64,000 nucleotides of DNA from assembly GCA_045544515.1 (NCBI GenBank), contig JAZPZD010000021.1, forward strand, positions 186,001 to 250,000. The letters are read 5' to 3'. The stretch's first letter is position 1. Each line of letters opens with the position of its first letter. Below are positions 52,965 to 60,369 of this stretch, piece after piece. The notes beneath the pieces are model-generated. The model did no database searches. It saw only the letters and a list, made by a program, of their open reading frames with translations, and was not told where the DNA came from. The position numbers and the translations under genes are program-made. The DNA is from RGIG8748 sp045544515. Lineage in GTDB: Bacteria; Bacillota; Clostridia; UMGS1810.

Positions 52965-53742
52965 AAGAAGTTGGAACAAAAAATACGGAAAATCCGAAAT
53001 CTTTACAAAAGAAGACAGCTTTTGCCAGAAGGTAGAGATGGATATGCTCCGCCTTGCTGATGGCGACCAAAAGAGCTACAGAGAAGAAAACAAAGAATAT
53101 GCACTTGTTATCCTTGGCGGTAAGTGTACCGTTTCCGGCGAAGGCTTTGAATTTAAAGATGCAGGTAAGAGAAAAGATGTATTTGACGGTGCTGCAACCT
53201 GTATATACATTCCTGCAAATAAACCCTTTACTATAACTGCAGTAGGCGAGGTATCAATAGCTGTTTGCAAATCTCCCTCAACAAAGGATTATAAACCCGC
53301 AATCGTAAATCCCGAGGATGTAATAATCAAAAACTTAGGTAAACCCGGTTGGGAGAGAGAGGCACACTTTATCCTTGATGAAAGAGTAGATGCCAATATG
53401 CTCTACATAGGTGAAGCATTTGTTAAGGGCGGTCAGTGGTCAAGCTATCCCCCGCACAAACACGATGATGACAATATGCCTGTGGAGGCTGCAACAGAAG
53501 AAATCTACTACTACGAATTCAAAAAGAGCGAAGGCTTTGGTATTCAGAAGGTATACACAATGGAAGGCGATATAGATGAAACCTATACCGTTAAGTCCGG
53601 AGATTTTGTAGAAATTCCCAGAGGCTATCATCCTTTCCACGCTGCTCCCGGATATGACAGCTATTATCTGTGGATAATGGCAGGCGAGGACAGAGGTTTC
53701 TATATGACAACCGACGAAGACCACAAGTGGCTTAATAACTAA
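52957..53742 (+). CDS. iolB: 5-deoxy-glucuronate isomerase-like protein (IolB family)
   Basis: A 261-residue double-cupin protein of the IolB/KduI fold. The metal-binding cupin has SYPPHKHDDDN and EEIYYYEFKKSEGFGIQKVY, with a later PRGYHPFHAAPGYDSYYLW; the histidines and glutamate match the family. In inositol breakdown IolB makes 2-deoxy-5-keto-gluconate for IolC and IolJ. The other inositol genes (iolG, iolE, iolD, iolA) are not in this operon, so the substrate may differ. Start ATG 52957 with AAGGAG at 52941-52946; it overlaps the kinase by eight bases. Confidence 0.85.
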   Translation: MYKRSWNKKYGKSEIFTKEDSFCQKVEMDMLRLADGDQKSYREENKEYALVILGGKCTVSGEGFEFKDAGKRKDVFDGAATCIYIPANKPFTITAVGEVSIAVCKSPSTKDYKPAIVNPEDVIIKNLGKPGWEREAHFILDERVDANMLYIGEAFVKGGQWSSYPPHKHDDDNMPVEAATEEIYYYEFKKSEGFGIQKVYTMEGDIDETYTVKSGDFVEIPRGYHPFHAAPGYDSYYLWIMAGEDRGFYMTTDEDHKWLNN

Positions 53743-53751
53743 TTTTCAAAT

Positions 53752-53787
53752 ACGCAGACACGCAGTAAAAAAACTGCGTGCCTGCGT
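53752..53787 (+). other. intercistronic hairpin
   Basis: Fourteen-base arms with one mismatch (53752-53765 and 53774-53787) around an A-rich loop, without a T-run. It lies between the IolB-like and DUF4867 genes; it could stabilise or process the mRNA, or weakly terminate. Confidence 0.65.
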
Positions 53788-53809
53788 CATTAATTTATGA
53801 GGTGATGTT

Positions 53810-54427
53810 GTGAAATTTTATACCACTAAAGACCAAGAATTTAAGCAGTTTGGAAAACTTGTTAACCTTGATACTGACGAAATTATAGAAACAGCGCAAA
53901 AGATAGAAAGACCTGTTGAGGGGAGCGCATACATAGCGTCTTGCCCTGAATTTGAAGAGCTCTCTGTTGCCCAAAAAATTCAAAACGAATTTTTTGGCGG
54001 ACTTGATGTGCAGATTGGATATTGTCATGGACATAATAACAAGCTAAATGCAGTTGAATGGCACAAATGTTCGGAAATTAATATAGCGGTTACTGATTTG
54101 GTACTCCTTTTGGGAGATGTACGCGATATTGAAGATACCAATGAATATGATTCTTCAAAAATAAAAGCATTTATAATAAAAAAAGGCGAAGCGGTAGAAA
54201 TTTATGCTACAACTCTCCATTTTTGCCCCATAGAAACCACACACGAAGGCTTTGGCTGTGTTGTTGGTTTAACAAAGGGAACAAATACAGATATAGATTT
54301 TGTTTCCGAAGATAAACTCCTTTTCCGCAAAAACAAATGGATTATTGCACACAAAGATAACGATGCACTTATCAAAAAAGGTGTTGTAGGCGGAATATAC
54401 GGAACTAACTACGAAATTAATTTTTAG
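53810..54427 (+). CDS. DUF4867 family protein
   Basis: A 205-residue protein starting from GTG with GAGGTGA just upstream (an ATG at 53805 leads at once to a stop). It matches the DUF4867 family in overall layout: N-terminal FYTTKDQEFKQFGKLV, IQIGYCHGHNNKLNAVEWHKCSEINI (shown in part as QIGYCHGHNNKLNAVEWHKC) and YATTLHFCPIETTHEGF. The conserved histidines, glutamates and cysteines look like a cupin-like metal site. Families of this kind travel with sugar kinases and isomerases. No function is established; a sugar-acid isomerase or lactonase-like role is only a guess. Confidence 0.8.
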   Translation: MKFYTTKDQEFKQFGKLVNLDTDEIIETAQKIERPVEGSAYIASCPEFEELSVAQKIQNEFFGGLDVQIGYCHGHNNKLNAVEWHKCSEINIAVTDLVLLLGDVRDIEDTNEYDSSKIKAFIIKKGEAVEIYATTLHFCPIETTHEGFGCVVGLTKGTNTDIDFVSEDKLLFRKNKWIIAHKDNDALIKKGVVGGIYGTNYEINF

Positions 54428-54438
54428 AGGTATAGATT

Positions 54439-55914
54439 ATGAAATATTTACTTGGAATAGATTTTGGCGGCGGAGCATCTAAAGCTACACTTTTAAACCA
54501 AGATGGCAAAATAATGGCAACCAATACAACGGAATACAAAACCTACTATCCCAAGCCCGGCTGGTCGGAACAAAACCCTGACGATTGGGTAGATGCTACT
54601 ATACAGAATATAGCAGGCGTTCTCAAAAAAAGCGAAATTAATCCTCAAGACATCTGTGCGGTGTCCTTGGATGCGGCTACACATACTGCCGTAATAATGG
54701 ATGAGGACTTCAATGTAATCCGCCCTGCAATTTACTGGACCGATACCAGAAGTGTAGACGAGGTAAAATACCTGAAAGAAAACTATCAGGATATCATTGA
54801 CAAGATGGTTCTGCATAAAGCCGATACAATATGGTCGCTTCCCGAGCTTTTGTGGATCAAGAATAACGAAGCGGAAAACTGGAATAAAACCAAAAAAATC
54901 CTCTTTGCCAAGGACTATGTAAGACATCAGCTAACAAACGATTATGTAACAGATTACATAGAGGCAGAGGGAAGTATGCTCTTTGATATAAATACGCTTA
55001 CCTGGAGCAAGGAACTCTGCGGCATATTGGATATAGATGTATCTGTGATGCCCCAGATCGTAAAGCCCACAGATATTGCGGGCACTATTACTGCCGATGC
55101 GGCAAAGCTTACAGGTCTTTGTGAGGGTACACCCGTTCTTTGCGGTACTACAGACACAGTTATGGAGGTATTTGCATCAGGTGCCGTATCCAAGGGACAG
55201 ATGACCTTGAAGTTGGCAACAGCAGGCAGAATATGCGTTGTTACAGACAGAGCGTACCCAGATATTAATCTTATCAATTATTCTCATGTTGCAGACGGTA
55301 TGTTCTATCCCGGAACTGCGACCAAGTCCTGTGCTGCGTCATACAGATGGTTCAGAGATACCTTTGGCGGAGATTATATGGAGCTTGACAAACTCGCAGA
55401 GAGCGTGGAAATAGGCTCGGAGGGACTTGTTTTTCATCCATATTTAAACGGCGAGCTTACACCCTATGCCAACCCCAAGCTATGCGCGGATTTCGTAGGC
55501 GTAAGGGCATCACATACCAAGGCACACTTTGTAAGGAGTGTGTTGGAGGGTGTTGCTATGAGTATGCTCGACTGCAAGACAACGCTTGACAGCCTTAATA
55601 TTGAGCACGAGGATTGTGCCGTAATAATAGGCGGCGGCGGAAAGAGCCCTCTGTGGCGTCAGATGATAAGCGACGCATTGGGACTTAAACTCAAAGAGAT
55701 GAAGTACGCCGACTCTTCCTTTGGAAGTGCTATGCTTGCAGGTATTGCAGTAGGGGTGTTCTCCTCGCTCGAAGATGCACTTTCCAAGTGCAACGAGGTT
55801 GTATCCGAAACCAATCCAATACCGGAAAACACCAGTAAGTATATGAAGTTATTCAAAAGGTACAAAGCTGTTCAAAAGGCTTTGGAGCCAATTTATAACG
55901 GAGAGATATTATGA
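54439..55914 (+). CDS. FGGY-family carbohydrate kinase (xylulokinase-like)
   Basis: A 491-residue sugar kinase with the N-terminal ATPase-fold segment LLGIDFGGGASKATLLN, PGWSEQNPDDWVDAT, YWTDTRS, and the C-terminal FGGY signature region with IIGGGGKSPLWRQMISDALG near residue 395. It is closest in style to xylulokinases but the substrate loop LDAATHTAVIM differs from the SGQMHG of XylB, so a different ketose or polyol is likely. It overlaps the ETF gene by four bases (ATGA). Confidence 0.9.
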   Translation: MKYLLGIDFGGGASKATLLNQDGKIMATNTTEYKTYYPKPGWSEQNPDDWVDATIQNIAGVLKKSEINPQDICAVSLDAATHTAVIMDEDFNVIRPAIYWTDTRSVDEVKYLKENYQDIIDKMVLHKADTIWSLPELLWIKNNEAENWNKTKKILFAKDYVRHQLTNDYVTDYIEAEGSMLFDINTLTWSKELCGILDIDVSVMPQIVKPTDIAGTITADAAKLTGLCEGTPVLCGTTDTVMEVFASGAVSKGQMTLKLATAGRICVVTDRAYPDINLINYSHVADGMFYPGTATKSCAASYRWFRDTFGGDYMELDKLAESVEIGSEGLVFHPYLNGELTPYANPKLCADFVGVRASHTKAHFVRSVLEGVAMSMLDCKTTLDSLNIEHEDCAVIIGGGGKSPLWRQMISDALGLKLKEMKYADSSFGSAMLAGIAVGVFSSLEDALSKCNEVVSETNPIPENTSKYMKLFKRYKAVQKALEPIYNGEIL

Positions 55915-57263
55915 AGATAATTGTCTGTGTCAAAATAGTAAAAGGCGAGATTAATCCGTTTGACGAATCGGCACTCGAGTGTGCGCTGTCATTATCTGAC
56001 GATGTCACTGTAATTTCTATGGGTGCAAAAAGCTGCGAAAATGTGCTTAAACCCCTTACCAGACTCGGTGCAAAGGTAGTTCTTATAAGCGATATGCTCT
56101 ATGCAGGCTCGGACACACTCTGTACTGCATATATATTGTCAGAGGCTATAAAGAAAAAGGACTATGACCTTGTAATATGCGGCAGACAGAGTATAGACGG
56201 CGATACTGCACAGGTAGGACCTATGCTGTCTAATATGCTTTCTGTTCCCGTTATTACAAATGTCCTGGAAGTAAAGTCAGACGGCAAGAGCGTCTTTGCC
56301 AGATGCCGAGATTGTGAGGAAAGCGTATCTCTTCCGGCAGTTGTTACATTGGAGAGAGGATATGTATTAAGGTTTCCGAGCATCTTTTCTAAAATGGGCG
56401 AGGTAGAGATTGTAGACAATACTTTTCTTAATTGCGACACACAAAGAATAGGTCTGAATGGTTCGCCGACAAAGGTTTTGGAAGCGTTTGAAAACGAACG
56501 CGGAAGAAGAAAGTGCAAGTTTATTACCTATGATGAACTTATCCCGCTTGTTGAAAAACTCGAAAAAGAGACAACTGATACCGAGGAAAAAAACGAGGTA
56601 AAAACCAAACTCAAAAGCGTTTGGGCAGTGGGCGATGAGGTATATCAAAAGGCACTGGAAATAAGCCAAGAGGTAATCCAAATAGACAAATTACCGCCCG
56701 AAGAAATTGCCAAAAAAGCAATGGAAGAAAAACCCGAGGTTATTTTGTGGAATGCGGATTTGTGGGGCAGGAAAAACGCTCCCATAGTTGCCGCAATGCT
56801 CAACACCGGTCTTTGCGCGGACTGTACAGCACTTGAAACAGACGGCAAAATCCTCTATATGTACAGACCTGCACAGGGGGGTAACATAACCGCCAAAATC
56901 AAATGCGTAACATATCCGCAGATGGCAACTGTGAGGACAAAGTCTAACAGCTCGGATATTATCGTATCGGGCGGAAAGGGAGTTGGTTCTTCCATCGACA
57001 AGCTAAATGACCTTGCAAATAAGCTCGGGGCAGAGCTTGGTGCATCCAGAGGACTTGTTGATATGGACAAGATGCCCTACGAAAACCAGATAGGTCTTAC
57101 CGGCAAAACCGTAAGTCCCAAGGTATATATTGCAGTAGGTATATCGGGTGCCATACACCATACCTGTGCTATTGAGGGTGCCAAGTATGTTATCGCCATT
57201 AATCCCGACAGAGATGCACGCATCTTTGAATATGCGGATTATGGAATAATAGAAGAATTTTAA
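55911..57263 (+). CDS. fused electron transfer flavoprotein (beta and alpha parts in one chain)
   Basis: A 450-residue protein. Residues about 1-200 are EtfB-like: IIVCVKIVKGEINPFDESALE, CGRQSIDGDTAQVGPML with the nucleotide-binding loop, and PAVVTLERG. Residues about 215-450 are EtfA-like: GRKNAPIVAAMLNTGLCADCTAL, the FAD motif SGGKGVGS, LGAELGASRGLVD, QIGLTGKTVSPKVYIAVGISGAIHH and FEYADYGIIEEF. Normal ETFs use two chains totalling about 570-600 residues, so this is a compact fusion. It should take electrons from the FAD oxidase/Fe-S pair of the same operon and pass them on, possibly with NAD and ferredoxin as in ETF-linked lactate dehydrogenases. Last gene of the operon. Confidence 0.9.
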   Translation: MKIIVCVKIVKGEINPFDESALECALSLSDDVTVISMGAKSCENVLKPLTRLGAKVVLISDMLYAGSDTLCTAYILSEAIKKKDYDLVICGRQSIDGDTAQVGPMLSNMLSVPVITNVLEVKSDGKSVFARCRDCEESVSLPAVVTLERGYVLRFPSIFSKMGEVEIVDNTFLNCDTQRIGLNGSPTKVLEAFENERGRRKCKFITYDELIPLVEKLEKETTDTEEKNEVKTKLKSVWAVGDEVYQKALEISQEVIQIDKLPPEEIAKKAMEEKPEVILWNADLWGRKNAPIVAAMLNTGLCADCTALETDGKILYMYRPAQGGNITAKIKCVTYPQMATVRTKSNSSDIIVSGGKGVGSSIDKLNDLANKLGAELGASRGLVDMDKMPYENQIGLTGKTVSPKVYIAVGISGAIHHTCAIEGAKYVIAINPDRDARIFEYADYGIIEEF

Positions 57264-57288
57264 ATGATTTTCACAAACCCGTTTATTG

Positions 57289-57317
57289 TTGACAATATTT
57301 TGTATGAGTGATATTAT
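57289..57317 (+). promoter_or_regulatory. sigma-A promoter upstream of the UPF0291 gene
   Basis: TTGACA (57289-57294), a 17-base spacer and TATTAT (57312-57317). It gives the following genes a start of their own, independent of the sugar operon. Confidence 0.78.
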
Positions 57318-57354
57318 TTTTATAGGAAATGACAGTAAATACGAGGTGCAAAAT

Positions 57355-57555
57355 ATGGACGAACTTGTAAAAAGAATTAATGAGCTTGCCAAAAAATTCA
57401 GAGAAGAAGGTCTTACCGATTTGGAAAAAGCCGAGCAGGCAGCTTTAAGAGCACAATACATACAAAAATTCCGTCAAGGTATGGAAAACACACTAAACAA
57501 TGTGTATATAATGGACGAAAAAGGAAACAAAAAGAAAGTCGAAAAGAGGAGATAA
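57355..57555 (+). CDS. UPF0291 (DUF896) family small protein
   Basis: A 66-residue protein, all helical: LVKRINELAKKFREEGLTDLE, EQAALRAQYIQKFR, then a basic tail. This matches the DUF896/UPF0291 family (Bacillus YnzC/YozM type). Role not firmly known. ATG 57355 has GAGGTG seven bases upstream; a longer frame back to 57286 crosses the promoter. The esterase gene follows after two bases. Confidence 0.9.
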   Translation: MDELVKRINELAKKFREEGLTDLEKAEQAALRAQYIQKFRQGMENTLNNVYIMDEKGNKKKVEKRR

Positions 57556-57557
57556 CA

Positions 57558-58550
57558 ATGCAGTTAAACAAAATTTTTTCTTCCCATATGGTCTTTGCCA
57601 AGGGCCTGCCTATAAGAGTATACGGCGAAGGCGAAGGAGTTGCAAAAATTACTTTTGCAGGAAAAGAAAAAACAGTAGTTGCCAATGGTGACAACTGGCT
57701 TATAGAATTTGAACCGATGGAATACGGCGGACCGTATGTTCTGGAGGCGGTTTTTGAGGACAGCAAGGTTGTTTTGGATGATATTTATGTTGGCGAAGTG
57801 TATCTCTTTGCAGGTCAGTCAAACATGCAGTTTAAGTTGGGTGCCTCAACCACTCCCGAGAGCGAATACGAGTCCAACGATATGTTAAGACTCTTTTCGC
57901 CCGACAGAATAGAAAAGACAGATCATTATGTTGCCTCTGACGGATGGGTTACCTGTCAGAAAGATTTTGCAGAAAAGTGGTCTGCACTTGCCTATCTTGC
58001 AGGTAACGAAATTGCAAAAACAAAGAATGTTGCCATAGGTATAATTGTATGCTATCAGGGAGCTTCAATAATAGAAAGTTGGGTACCCGAAGGCATATTG
58101 GATGAGATATCCAAGGCAAATAATGTTCAGCATCCCGACCATACATACACAATTAATGGTGAGTGGAATACCCATGGAACACTCTATAGCAAGGTGCTTT
58201 CCCAGGCTATTCCGTATTCGCTTACTTCTGCTGTGTGGTATCAGGGCGAGAGTGATGCAAATCTTGGGGAATCAAAAGTATATGCAGACGAGCTTTGCAT
58301 ACTTATAGATACATGGCGAAAGGATTTTATGCGTGAGGATTTGCCCTTTGTTATAGTGCAGATAGCAGATTATAATAACGCAAGAGACGGACAAGCGTGG
58401 AAAAATATCCAAAAGGCTCAGATTGATGTTCTGTCAATGAGAGACAATTTAAAAGGCGTCATTTCCCGTGATGTGTGCGAAAATGACGATATCCACCCCA
58501 AAACAAAGGCAAAGCTTGCACACAGAATAGCTGCTGTCCTTTGCGAATAA
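57558..58550 (+). CDS. SGNH-type carbohydrate esterase (sialate O-acetylesterase-like)
   Basis: A 330-residue cytoplasmic enzyme with no signal peptide. The start resembles sialate O-acetylesterases (LNKIFSSHMVFAKGLPIRVYG, a beta-rich N-terminal part). The catalytic serine is in FAGQSNMQFKL near residue 93, the glycine/asparagine block in VWYQGESDAN near 230, and the aspartate/histidine pair in NDDIHPKTKAKLAHR near the end. It removes acetyl or similar groups from sugars. The lack of a signal peptide means it acts on imported substrate. Confidence 0.88.
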   Translation: MQLNKIFSSHMVFAKGLPIRVYGEGEGVAKITFAGKEKTVVANGDNWLIEFEPMEYGGPYVLEAVFEDSKVVLDDIYVGEVYLFAGQSNMQFKLGASTTPESEYESNDMLRLFSPDRIEKTDHYVASDGWVTCQKDFAEKWSALAYLAGNEIAKTKNVAIGIIVCYQGASIIESWVPEGILDEISKANNVQHPDHTYTINGEWNTHGTLYSKVLSQAIPYSLTSAVWYQGESDANLGESKVYADELCILIDTWRKDFMREDLPFVIVQIADYNNARDGQAWKNIQKAQIDVLSMRDNLKGVISRDVCENDDIHPKTKAKLAHRIAAVLCE

Positions 58551-58568
58551 TATAAAGAGGGAATAACA

Positions 58569-59273
58569 ATGCTTTTGTACATAATACGACATGGTGATCC
58601 CATATACGAAACAGATACCCTTACACCCAGAGGATTTTTGCAGGCAGAGGCAGTAGGCAAGAGAATGTATGATGCCAAGATAGACAGGATTTTTTCTTCG
58701 CCAATGGGCAGAGCAAAAGACACCGCAGAGCCTGCGTGCAGGCTTTTGGGCCTTGAAAAGCAAATAGAGCCTTGGGCACACGAAATAGGCGACGAGAGGC
58801 TCACGCCCTTTCCCGATGGAAAACTCAAGTCCATTACAGCTTTGCAAAACACATATTACAGAGAAAACGGCAATATAGATTTGCCATATGACAAGAGTTT
58901 TGAATGTACGGGCATCTGCGAGTCAGATATGAAGTCGGCTGTAGAATATATAGAAAAAAACGGCAAGGATTTCCTAATGCGTCTGGGATACAAGGAAGAA
59001 AACGGTGTATATAGAATACTCCAACCCAACGAGGAAAAAGTAGCCCTGTTTTGTCATGCTGCTTTTGCAAGGGCATGGATATCAGTTCTGCTCCATATTC
59101 CGCTGCATATTATGTGGTCATCTTTTGAATATACTCATACTGGCGTTACCGTTATAGAGTTCGAAAATAACACCGATGGTTTTACAGCACCAAGATGTCT
59201 TTGCTATAGCGATATGTCGCATCTTCACAGAGAAAACCTGGATACGATGTACAATAATAAGACACAAATTTAA
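58569..59273 (+). CDS. histidine phosphatase family protein (phosphoglycerate mutase-like)
   Basis: A 234-residue protein with the RHG phosphohistidine motif IIRHGDPIY near residue 6, SSPMGRAKDTAEPAC with the second catalytic arginine, and FCHAAFARAW holding the second histidine. It is likely a phosphatase rather than a mutase. Substrate is unknown. Between the esterase and dgt with gaps of about 18 bases on each side. Confidence 0.88.
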   Translation: MLLYIIRHGDPIYETDTLTPRGFLQAEAVGKRMYDAKIDRIFSSPMGRAKDTAEPACRLLGLEKQIEPWAHEIGDERLTPFPDGKLKSITALQNTYYRENGNIDLPYDKSFECTGICESDMKSAVEYIEKNGKDFLMRLGYKEENGVYRILQPNEEKVALFCHAAFARAWISVLLHIPLHIMWSSFEYTHTGVTVIEFENNTDGFTAPRCLCYSDMSHLHRENLDTMYNNKTQI

Positions 59274-59291
59274 TTGTATGGAAGTGATATA

Positions 59292-60287
59292 ATGCTGCAA
59301 ATGAGGGAAATATACGAACAAAACGAATACAAGTTTTTGTCCGATATAGCGTGCAAGGCAAGAGAAAGCCGTGGCAGAGAAAGATTTGAAGAAAAGTGCA
59401 ATCTTCGCACAGACTTTGCCCGCGACAGAGACAGGATCATCCATTCCAAGTCATTCAGACGCCTCAAGCACAAAACACAGGTGTTTCTTGCGGTGTACAA
59501 TGCTCACTACAGAACGCGTCTTACCCATACCCTTGAGGTAAACCAGATAGCAAGGACAATTTCCAGAGCACTCGGCTTAAACGAAGATTTGACCGAGGCT
59601 ATTGCAATGGGACACGACCTGGGACATACGCCTTTTGGCCATTCGGGCGAGAGGGCGCTCGACCAGATAAACCCAAAGGGCTTTAAACATTACGAGCAGA
59701 GTTTAAGGGTTATAGATGTCCTTGAAAAAGACGGAAACGGAATGAATTTGACCTACGAGGTGCGCGACGGTATACTAAACCATTCGGGTACAAATGTTGC
59801 CTCAACAGAAGAAGGCAAGGTTATAAAATATGCAGACAGATTTGCGTATATCAATCACGATATAGACGACGCCTTGAGAGCCGGAGTAATATCATTTGGC
59901 GATATCCCGGCAAAACTGACTGCATCGCTTGGCAGTAGCCACTCTGCAAGAATAAACACTATGATAACAGACATCGTATCTGCTACGGAGAAAAACGGCA
60001 TAGTATGTATGAGCAGTACCATAGAAGACGATATGATGGCATTAAGACAGTTTATGTTTGATGCCGTATACAAAAAACTTGCAGTCGGCGATCATCAGTC
60101 ATTTATGGTTATAGAAAAGCTGTACAAGCATTTCAGAGCCAATTTGTCGCGTCTTCCCGAAGAATACGAAAAACTTCTGCTCAGTTGGGATGCAGATACA
60201 GTTGTATGCGACTATATATCGGGTATGACGGACAACTATTGTGTCAAAATCTTTGAGGATTTGTTTATGCCTATACCCAGATACTAA
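59292..60287 (+). CDS. dgt: deoxyguanosinetriphosphate triphosphohydrolase-like protein (HD domain)
   Basis: A 331-residue dNTP triphosphohydrolase. HD-domain metal ligands are visible as RTRLTHTLEVNQIART, GHDLGHTPFGHSGE and the later FAYINHDIDDA. RDRDRIIHSKSFRRLKHKTQVF is the family N-terminal signature. ATG 59292 has GGAAGTG upstream; a TTG at 59274 is also in frame. Position before dnaG is the common Bacillota order. Confidence 0.94.
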   Translation: MLQMREIYEQNEYKFLSDIACKARESRGRERFEEKCNLRTDFARDRDRIIHSKSFRRLKHKTQVFLAVYNAHYRTRLTHTLEVNQIARTISRALGLNEDLTEAIAMGHDLGHTPFGHSGERALDQINPKGFKHYEQSLRVIDVLEKDGNGMNLTYEVRDGILNHSGTNVASTEEGKVIKYADRFAYINHDIDDALRAGVISFGDIPAKLTASLGSSHSARINTMITDIVSATEKNGIVCMSSTIEDDMMALRQFMFDAVYKKLAVGDHQSFMVIEKLYKHFRANLSRLPEEYEKLLLSWDADTVVCDYISGMTDNYCVKIFEDLFMPIPRY

Positions 60288-60369
60288 ATTTAATTTTTCT
60301 GTAATAAAGTTTTAAATAAAAAAAGGGATTTTTTGTTTTTTGTCGAATTGGATACATAGGAGGATGATT

